Below are positions 58,274 through 64,000 of a stretch of 64,000 nucleotides of DNA, piece after piece (positions within the stretch are counted from its first letter, which is position 1; each line of letters opens with the position of its first letter). Location: contig CP039460.1 of NCBI GenBank assembly GCA_004843345.1, positions 186,001-250,000 on the forward strand. Reading direction: 5' to 3'. The notes under the pieces were generated by a model that worked only from the letters and a program-made list of their open reading frames with translations, made no database searches and was not told the origin of the DNA. The DNA is from Acetobacteraceae bacterium. GTDB lineage: Bacteria; Pseudomonadota; Alphaproteobacteria; Acetobacterales; Acetobacteraceae. The position numbers and the translations under genes are program-made.

Positions 58274-58600
58274 TTACATATTATCGACATCATTTCCGTC
58301 ATCTGTGTCTCCAGGGGTATTGCCTTGCTCTAATGCGGCAGGAGATGGATTATACTGTGCATCTCCTGCATCACCATTCACTTGAGAATTCGCAGCGTTA
58401 TTATAACTCTGAGGCGATGGAAGCGGTGGCGGCGGAGGCAACGCACCCTCCTCTTGCAAAGCTCTCAAATGCGCCTTACTAGGTTTTTTCATATCAACCA
58501 AATTAGGGTCTGGTGCTTTATGATGAAAACATCCTGTCAATAACAATGACGAAACCATCAAAGTTACAGATGTCTTTAAATATTTTTTTTTGTTCATCAT
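58274..58600 (-). CDS. Small Pro-rich predicted lipoprotein
   Basis: 108 residues. A basic start (M-M-N-K-K-K), hydrophobic core and the lipobox L-L-L-T-G-C near residue 24 mark it as lipidated. The mature part is short and disordered, with a P-P-P-P-P-L-P run near residue 55 and an Asn/Asp/Gly-rich end. No family recognised. It sits between an HAD phosphatase and the SDR on the same strand. Confidence 0.65.
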   Translation of the reverse strand: MMNKKKYLKTSVTLMVSSLLLTGCFHHKAPDPNLVDMKKPSKAHLRALQEEGALPPPPPLPSPQSYNNAANSQVNGDAGDAQYNPSPAALEQGNTPGDTDDGNDVDNM

Positions 58601-58627
58601 CCTTATCCTTCTTTTTCAAAATTCTAA

Positions 58628-59293
58628 TCAACGCCCCAACCAAGGCTTAATTTTTCCATTTGGTAAAACAAAAAAAGCTTTACCCTGCGCTTCCAATACC
58701 ATTTCGAACATCTCAAAATCTCCAGAACTATTTCCATAAGCGATACTTTCCTCTGGAGCTTTGGACGATTTCAAATAAGCTAAAATTCTTTTCTTTTTTT
58801 CTGGGCCATGACAATTTTTACTCATAAAACGGCCTGTGGCACATCCATCAAATCCCTTTTCTAAACGGGTTGCCAACACAGCCTCAAACCCATTTTTTAA
58901 AGCCCAAGGCGCTAAATACTCCCCAAGGCTAGCACTCACTAAAATACAGCGATCTCCCCGCTGTTTATGCATCTCAAACTTTTGAAAAACATCTCTGAAC
59001 TGATAATTTTCTAGCAAATGCTTCTGAGAAAAAATTTTTCCAAGCATATAAATTTCTTTTAAAGAGCGTCTCCTTAAAACAGCCCCAAAAAGACGTTCTT
59101 TTAACCTGTTGCGATTAATCTTTCCTGTGAAAAAATCCTTCAAGACACCCAGAAATAAAAGGAAAAGATTAGGAAAGTCTCTCAAACGAAAACAAAATAA
59201 CAGAAATCGCCAACCGCTATCTCCTCTTAAAAGAGTGCCATCAAAGTCAAAAAAAGCAACTTTACGAGAAGAAACAGTGTGAAAGAAAGGCAT
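58628..59293 (-). CDS. HAD-IB family phosphatase
   Basis: 221 residues. Motif I F-F-D-F-D-G-T-L-L-R is at residues 14-23, motif II V-S-A-S is near residue 120 and motif III-IV Y-G-N-S-S-G-D-F-E-M near 195, where G-D-x-x-x-D is reduced to G-D-F-E-M. The layout matches phosphoserine-phosphatase-like HAD-IB enzymes including cardiolipin-type lipid phosphatases. The substrate is unknown. No membrane helix; the 40-70 region is rich in Leu/Phe. Confidence 0.85.
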   Translation of the reverse strand: MPFFHTVSSRKVAFFDFDGTLLRGDSGWRFLLFCFRLRDFPNLFLLFLGVLKDFFTGKINRNRLKERLFGAVLRRRSLKEIYMLGKIFSQKHLLENYQFRDVFQKFEMHKQRGDRCILVSASLGEYLAPWALKNGFEAVLATRLEKGFDGCATGRFMSKNCHGPEKKKRILAYLKSSKAPEESIAYGNSSGDFEMFEMVLEAQGKAFFVLPNGKIKPWLGR

Positions 59294-59492
59294 AAATCCG
59301 ATGACAAAAATAGAATTTTATAGTAATCGCTTACTAAAAATAAGGTAGACAAACACTATCGTTTTAAAAAAGAGAAATCACCTGTATATAGAATATATTC
59401 GTGCCTTATGTTTAGGGACAATTTGAAAATATTCTCTATTGCGTGTTTCAATGCCTTAAATTTGCTTAATTTATCATTATCCTTGAAAATCC

Positions 59493-60101
59493 ATGGCAAC
59501 ATCTTCCCAACAATCTCCTAATCCAAAAACGATCTTACGCCAAAATCAGAATGAAAAAGAAATTATTCGAGATACAATCTGGATTGTTGGCGGAATTTTT
59601 ATTGCCTTACTCTTTATTGGACTTGCCTCCTACATTGTCCGTTATGTCTCTTCAAGACCCTCAAACAGCCTCGTTGTTGGCGAAGTCATTGGACTTGCCT
59701 CTCCAAAAAATCATCCAATCAGTGGAAAACTTTCCCTTCGCCACAAAGAAAAACTCTTGCTAGAGAAAGATGGCGAGTGTCAGAAATTTAATGGTAAAGT
59801 TTTTCAAATTCCCTTTGATAAGGGTTTTACAGCCTACTACCGTGGAAATATTGGGCATTATCTTTCTTTTGAACTCATTAATGTTGAAGCCCTTTCTAAC
59901 TGTCCTTATGAAATGATCTTAAGGCCTCAGCAAGCGCGTATTGCAATGAGCGTCTATATGCAACAGCAGAAGCTTACGCATAATCTCGTCTCTGCACTGC
60001 CAGCAGCGCTGCCTTCTGCACTTTCCTTCACGGAAGAAGATTTAAAATCTGCGGAAAAAGAAGCCGACCCAAATGAAGACGAAAACAGTGATAGCGACTA
60101 A
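59493..60101 (+). CDS. Single-span membrane protein, unknown function
   Basis: 202 residues. A polar N-terminus (about 1-28) precedes one membrane segment (W-I-V-G-G-I-F-I-A-L-L-F-I-G-L-A-S-Y), and the rest faces outside. The outer part has a beta-rich look with C-Q-K-F-N-G-K-V and S-N-C-P-Y-E-M, a probable disulfide, and an acidic C-terminus. It is reminiscent of small anchored OB-fold proteins but I cannot assign a family. Promoter expected in 59294-59492, where nothing else is visible. Confidence 0.65.
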   Translation: MATSSQQSPNPKTILRQNQNEKEIIRDTIWIVGGIFIALLFIGLASYIVRYVSSRPSNSLVVGEVIGLASPKNHPISGKLSLRHKEKLLLEKDGECQKFNGKVFQIPFDKGFTAYYRGNIGHYLSFELINVEALSNCPYEMILRPQQARIAMSVYMQQQKLTHNLVSALPAALPSALSFTEEDLKSAEKEADPNEDENSDSD

Positions 60102-60123
60102 AAAAATTAGAAAATAAGAAGCT

Positions 60124-60582
60124 CTAATTTCTCGCAACAGCAGCCTCATCTGCTGCCCCTGCTGACTTAATATCCCCAATCCGAACAACATCGGCAATCG
60201 TTTGGCGGCAAGGAGAAGTCACTATCAAGCCAACATAATCCTTTGCGTGCAATTCACCTTGACGGCGAACCAGATAAGTCTTCTCGCCATCGGCTACAGA
60301 GAAATAAGTAAAATGCTCTCGATAAGGCACATTTACCGATGGCAGATATTTTGTACTCACACCATGAGAAGCGCCTAAAATATTCCCTCGATGGAGCGCA
60401 ATCGGACAATTATGATCTTGAGTTGTGCCATGCACGTCAATTTCTTCTTCATGCCCAGAAATATGACTATTCTCTTTAGATGCCTTCCCCTGCGCGAAGG
60501 AAGGCATTATCGGCGTCGAAAACAAAACCATAGCAGGAAGGCATAAGCCTAAGAACTTAAGATGACTTTTCTTTTGCATCAC
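60124..60582 (-). CDS. Exported protein, unknown function
   Basis: 152 residues. A signal peptide ends near S-F-A-Q (about residue 31). The mature part is His/Glu-rich at first (H-I-S-G-H-E-E-E-I-D-V-H-G) and contains two Cys (D-H-N-C-P-I and T-S-P-C-R-Q), which could form a disulfide. No family recognised. It lies 32 bases downstream of another exported-protein gene in the same direction. Confidence 0.65.
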   Translation of the reverse strand: MMQKKSHLKFLGLCLPAMVLFSTPIMPSFAQGKASKENSHISGHEEEIDVHGTTQDHNCPIALHRGNILGASHGVSTKYLPSVNVPYREHFTYFSVADGEKTYLVRRQGELHAKDYVGLIVTSPCRQTIADVVRIGDIKSAGAADEAAVARN

Positions 60583-60614
60583 ACCCTCTTGCTCTCATTC
60601 TCTTTTTTTAATGT

Positions 60615-61655
60615 TTATTTCACAGAAGCTTTCGCATCTCTTCCCAAATTTTCAACGACCATTTTATTCGTTCCATCTGGATCAATGTTTAAAGATTCAA
60701 TTCCCATCGTAACGGAAAGTGGATTTTTCCCCTGCAAACAATTTCCAGAAAGCTTAGGCGCCTGAAAATCAACACTTAACGAGCCTTCTTTACGATGAAT
60801 AGAAGGTTTATCCAAGAACATCTGATAATCACAAGGCTTTGGTGAAACCACTCTCAATGTTGGAGATTCCAATGAAGAAGACCCTAAACGGATACCAACC
60901 TTTGAGAGATGCGCAGCCCCCTGACCAACAGCATCTGCAACCAGATAAGACGTTGTCATATGAGATTTTCCAAGCACAAGCTTATTGCTCATCACGCCAG
61001 CCGTACTCCAGTTCAAAGAAGAACCATCCGCATATTTGAGAAAATATGTATAGCCAAATAATCCCGCATCATTTGTATCTGTGGGACTTAAAGGGGCGAG
61101 GACTGTTGAGGTCGATCCACCATCGGCACGCACGGGAAGCTGATAAACACCCTTTGGCGTGTTAATGAGACGGGCTTTGAGCGAAATAGCCTCTGTGGCA
61201 CTTACTGGAAAACGGTCGCTGCAACGTTGAGGCAAACCTTTTGAAAGCTGATAGGTCGCAAAAACACCTTTTTCATTTGCATCTGTTCTCACAAGGCTCA
61301 ATTTATAATGACAATCTTGAGAACGTATAGAAATATTTTTGCCGTTCTGGCGAGCTTCGACCTTATCAGAACCAACAGAATTTTTTTTCTTAATTTCCTT
61401 TAAAAGTTTTTTAGCCGCACGGTTATCTCCCTTGAGCGCTTTGCTATAGGCTTCAAAACTAACCGGAGCATCTGCCGTCTTTGAATAAATTTCTCCAGCT
61501 TTATTTTTTAAGGTAAAATTATTGGAGATCAACGCTGTGTGCATATCCAAGGAGGCTGGCAACGCATAAGCTGCCCCGCTATTGGTTAGAAAGAATGCTG
61601 ACGCAACCAAAAAAGTTGCCTTTAAGCCTAATGCCTTCTTTTTCGAATTTTTCAT
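60615..61655 (-). CDS. Exported protein, unknown function
   Basis: 346 residues from the ATG at 61655, which has an AAGAGG site; the frame is open 11 codons further upstream. A signal peptide ends near A-Y-A-L-P (about residue 32). The mature protein seems to be made of two similar beta-rich halves with Cys pairs (Q-D-C-H-Y-K-L ... Q-R-C-S-D, and K-P-C-D-Y-Q-M-F ... G-N-C-L-Q-G), each with C-x-Y-x spacing; this looks like an internal duplication. No family recognised. Confidence 0.65.
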   Translation of the reverse strand: MKNSKKKALGLKATFLVASAFFLTNSGAAYALPASLDMHTALISNNFTLKNKAGEIYSKTADAPVSFEAYSKALKGDNRAAKKLLKEIKKKNSVGSDKVEARQNGKNISIRSQDCHYKLSLVRTDANEKGVFATYQLSKGLPQRCSDRFPVSATEAISLKARLINTPKGVYQLPVRADGGSTSTVLAPLSPTDTNDAGLFGYTYFLKYADGSSLNWSTAGVMSNKLVLGKSHMTTSYLVADAVGQGAAHLSKVGIRLGSSSLESPTLRVVSPKPCDYQMFLDKPSIHRKEGSLSVDFQAPKLSGNCLQGKNPLSVTMGIESLNIDPDGTNKMVVENLGRDAKASVK

Positions 61656-61825
61656 AGCCTCTTGATCCCTAAATCTTTTCAAAGACATTTTAATCTTTAA
61701 TTAAAATCTATTTATTCCAGCTAGGATGCGCTTAAAAGTTTTTTTTTTCAATTTTATTTTTTTGAAAACAAACTTTTCCCTTGCCCATTCTAAAAGGAGA
61801 ATGTTAAGGATAATTCACAACAAAC

Positions 61826-61914
<89 letters not shown>

Positions 61915-62141
61915 TATTTTTATATAAAAAATTTAAGATCGCTTGTAAGCGCACGGTAATAATTAAGTGCTTTATATGACGACATCTTAAAAATAGCTTT
62001 TTCTATTTCTAAATCTAACGCCAAAGTAATCTAGAAATTGTACTTATCAAAATACCGTTGTATTCAATAAGTTTTCAACTATCCGCTAAACTTGTCTCTC
62101 CCTGCTATATAAAATAGCGCTAACCTTATGTCTTTAAATTC

Positions 62142-62168
62142 GTAAGGTGAAAATTATTTTCACTTTAC
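62142..62168. promoter_or_regulatory. Predicted Fur box upstream of the TonB-dependent receptor
   Basis: A near-perfect 27-base inverted repeat (arms 62142-62154 and 62156-62168, 12 of 13 matching) with core TGAAAATTATTTTCA at 62148-62162. This is a 7-1-7 pattern that differs from the Fur consensus TGATAATNATTATCA only at one symmetrical position. It lies 14 bases before the receptor ATG, where a repressor could block transcription or initiation. Confidence 0.6.
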
Positions 62169-62182
62169 CGGCTCTTAAGTAG

Positions 62183-64000
62183 ATGCATATCAACTTCACC
62201 CCCATTTTTGTTGGTAAAAGAAAAAGCAGCAGGTGTCTTTTATCAAGAAAATGGGGCTCTAAAAATCTCTCTTTTTTCAAAAAACAGAGATTTCCGGCCT
62301 TCAAAAAGAAATATATTTTCCTGCCATTTTTATGCTTACTAGAGCTTCCTTATCCTCAAAAATTAGAAGCGAAAGAAAATATATTTTTTAGACGAAACAG
62401 CTCATCCCAAGAAATAGAGAGAAAAGAAACAAAGGAAAATTCTTCTGAAAGAATTCTTGTCCGTGGTGAACCTGCGGATCCAGACAAAATCACAAAAGAT
62501 GTTTCTGGCACTCGTGCTCATTATCTCAATAAAAACGCAGATTTCGGCCCAATGGGAAACCTTCCTTTAAAAAAAACTCCCTTTTCCGTTTTCCAAATTA
62601 GCCACGACGTTATAGAGAATCAACAACTACGCTATGCCTCCCAAATGTTGAGTTTTAACCCTTCGGTTCAAATTCATACGACTGGAAGCCCTGCTTCTGT
62701 TGAAATCGAAAATCGTGGTTTTCTTAACAACACTTTTGCTAACTCGCGCCTTGATGGTCTCAATTCCATTATGTCCACACCACTCGCTTCAGAAATGGTG
62801 CAAAACATGACAATTCTAAATGGACTTGCCGGTGCAATGTATGGTCCTGAGAGCCCTGCGGGTGTCGTCAATACAACCTTAAAACGTCCAACCGAAATCC
62901 CCTTTTTTAACTTTAATTTTGGTTATGACGCCTCTGGATCCCCACTGGAATCCTTAGATACCTCTCTTGGGAAAGGCCCTATTAAAATTCGCTTCAATTA
63001 CATAAATCAAACAGGCCAAATGTATGTCAAAGGCATGAATCAATGGCGTGATGCCTATAGTGGCGATATTGATATTCAACTCGATAAACGTACAAAATTA
63101 GAGCTGGATGCTGGACAGTACAATATGTCCTATTCTGGAATGCCTGGACGTTTTACATATGGTATGAATATGTCTCTTCCACAAGCTCCTAGCGCCGCAA
63201 CGCCTGGCTTTGGACAAAATTATAGTGGTGTTAATTTCTCCAGCACTTATGGCATTATGAAACTAAAGCATGATTTCAGCCCCAATTTTCATTTTTCTAT
63301 CGGCGGACTCTATGAAGTTTCACCTCGCTATACACATGGCATAACAAATCAATTACTCAATACCCTAGGCGCATTTAAACAAACAGCTTCAGCACAGCCT
63401 TCTGGCAATCAATACGGTATTTGGAGTAATTATGCCTATATTAATGCAACGCTGCACACAGGACCGCTTCTTCATCATCTAAATTTAGGCACAAACGGCT
63501 ATGAAGGTTATGAAAATTCTCCTACACGCTATCAACTTGGAATCGATGTTATTCCAAACGATAACCTTCATAACCCCATTATTGCCCCTTCTGGCACTGA
63601 GCCAAAAGAGACTGGCAGTTATAGACAAAATGCCATTACGCAACAAAGCCTGCTAGTCGGAGATCAAATAGATATAGGAAAATTCTTTACAGTTACGGGG
63701 CAATTTTCTTTTGGCTATACTAATGTCAAAAATTGGAAACGTACTGGAGCTCCAGGTTATCCAAATGGATCTTATCTGATTTCGCCTTCTGGCGGATCTC
63801 GGGCTATGGGCTCTTTTTCTCCTGCGGTTGGCTTTAATTTTCATCCAATAAAAAATCTCTCTGCCTATTTTAATTGGGGAAAATCAACTGGTGTCGGAAG
63901 TTCTGCTTCTGCTGGATCTGCCAATGCTGGAGAAATGCTCCCTATTTATCATTCAGAACAATTTGAAGGAGGGATTAAATATCTCTACCAAAACCGTCTC
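62183..64000 (+). CDS. TonB-dependent siderophore receptor, partial
   Basis: 606 codons are visible and the frame is open at the right edge. About 40 basic residues precede a hydrophobic segment (I-F-L-P-F-L-C-L-L-E-L-P) that looks like the signal peptide, so the leader is long. The plug domain follows (L-K-K-T-P-F-S-V-F-Q-I-S ... I-E-N-R-G-F ... L-D-G-L-N ... V-Q-N-M-T-I-L-N-G-L-A-G-A-M-Y-G ... G-G/A-V-V-N), then barrel strands with alternating aromatic residues. This is the FhuA-like siderophore receptor group. The Fur box upstream fits iron control. Confidence 0.92.
   Translation, partial: MHINFTPIFVGKRKSSRCLLSRKWGSKNLSFFKKQRFPAFKKKYIFLPFLCLLELPYPQKLEAKENIFFRRNSSSQEIERKETKENSSERILVRGEPADPDKITKDVSGTRAHYLNKNADFGPMGNLPLKKTPFSVFQISHDVIENQQLRYASQMLSFNPSVQIHTTGSPASVEIENRGFLNNTFANSRLDGLNSIMSTPLASEMVQNMTILNGLAGAMYGPESPAGVVNTTLKRPTEIPFFNFNFGYDASGSPLESLDTSLGKGPIKIRFNYINQTGQMYVKGMNQWRDAYSGDIDIQLDKRTKLELDAGQYNMSYSGMPGRFTYGMNMSLPQAPSAATPGFGQNYSGVNFSSTYGIMKLKHDFSPNFHFSIGGLYEVSPRYTHGITNQLLNTLGAFKQTASAQPSGNQYGIWSNYAYINATLHTGPLLHHLNLGTNGYEGYENSPTRYQLGIDVIPNDNLHNPIIAPSGTEPKETGSYRQNAITQQSLLVGDQIDIGKFFTVTGQFSFGYTNVKNWKRTGAPGYPNGSYLISPSGGSRAMGSFSPAVGFNFHPIKNLSAYFNWGKSTGVGSSASAGSANAGEMLPIYHSEQFEGGIKYLYQNRL

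Overview
The window reads as a piece of an AT-rich alphaproteobacterial chromosome, most likely from an acetic acid bacterium (Acetobacteraceae). The evidence is the TrcR (DUF1013) regulator, DUF3126, RatA/Coq10, bolA-grxD, the eno-ftsB pairing and a pdhABC-lpdA-lipA-ratA operon, combined with base composition like that of insect-associated members of the family. The family call is inference; alphaproteobacterial origin is well supported. I saw no insertion sequence, prophage, integrase or CRISPR array. The window is mostly densely packed housekeeping genes with lineage-specific secreted proteins between them.

Layout. 1-3776: the end of a yraN-like gene, then on the minus strand a basic secreted protein, grxD, bolA, a Rap1a/Tai-like secreted protein, a divergent purC-like gene and purB. 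3921-4517: a TerC-family membrane protein. 4570-10879 (minus): pyruvate dehydrogenase genes pdhA, pdhB, E2 and lpdA, then lipA and ratA, so the lipoylated enzyme sits with the enzyme that makes its cofactor. 11097-13019: a PpiD-type chaperone. 13222-18719 (plus): tpiA, secG, pyrG, kdsA, eno and ftsB. 18770-22257 (minus): rpmG, a lipoprotein, pgsA and uvrC. 22329-28508: xth, rsmB, guaB, two secreted or lipoproteins and glk. 28572-33910: an SDR, a GNAT-like protein, thiL, nusB, a PCuAC-like secreted protein and a Gfo/Idh oxidoreductase. 34076-41188: secD, secF, a lipoprotein, rpmE, trcR, uvrD and prmA. 41197-42272: two damaged membrane-protein genes. 42334-44687: a Xaa-Pro aminopeptidase and a secreted protein.

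44798-51719 (minus) runs from a large protein with glycosyltransferase-like features through pdxA, pdxJ, DUF3126, a ThiF/MoeB-type E1, a DsrE-family protein and an ACMSD-like amidohydrolase. 51876-55269: pyrF, a charged coiled-coil protein, a small lipoprotein and a ProP-type osmolyte transporter. 55393-61655 is an accessory stretch of secreted or lipidated proteins of unknown function, with an SDR, a HAD phosphatase and a single-span membrane protein. The window closes with tRNA-Ser(GGA) and the first 606 codons of a TonB-dependent receptor preceded by a strong Fur-box-like palindrome.

The main oddities are: a PurC homologue with substitutions at several conserved active-site motifs, in a locus without the expected purS/Q/L; a uvrD whose only well-placed start appears to be ATT behind a good Shine-Dalgarno sequence; a DUF805 gene split by a -1 frameshift exactly at an A AAT TTT slippery heptamer; a small Ala/Lys-rich exported protein ending in a His/Cys-rich tail with a CXXCH motif; an 868-residue protein with Y-P-D-V-type repeats coupled to pdxA; and a receptor with an unusually long N-terminal leader under a predicted Fur box. 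I found no convincing new multi-gene system.
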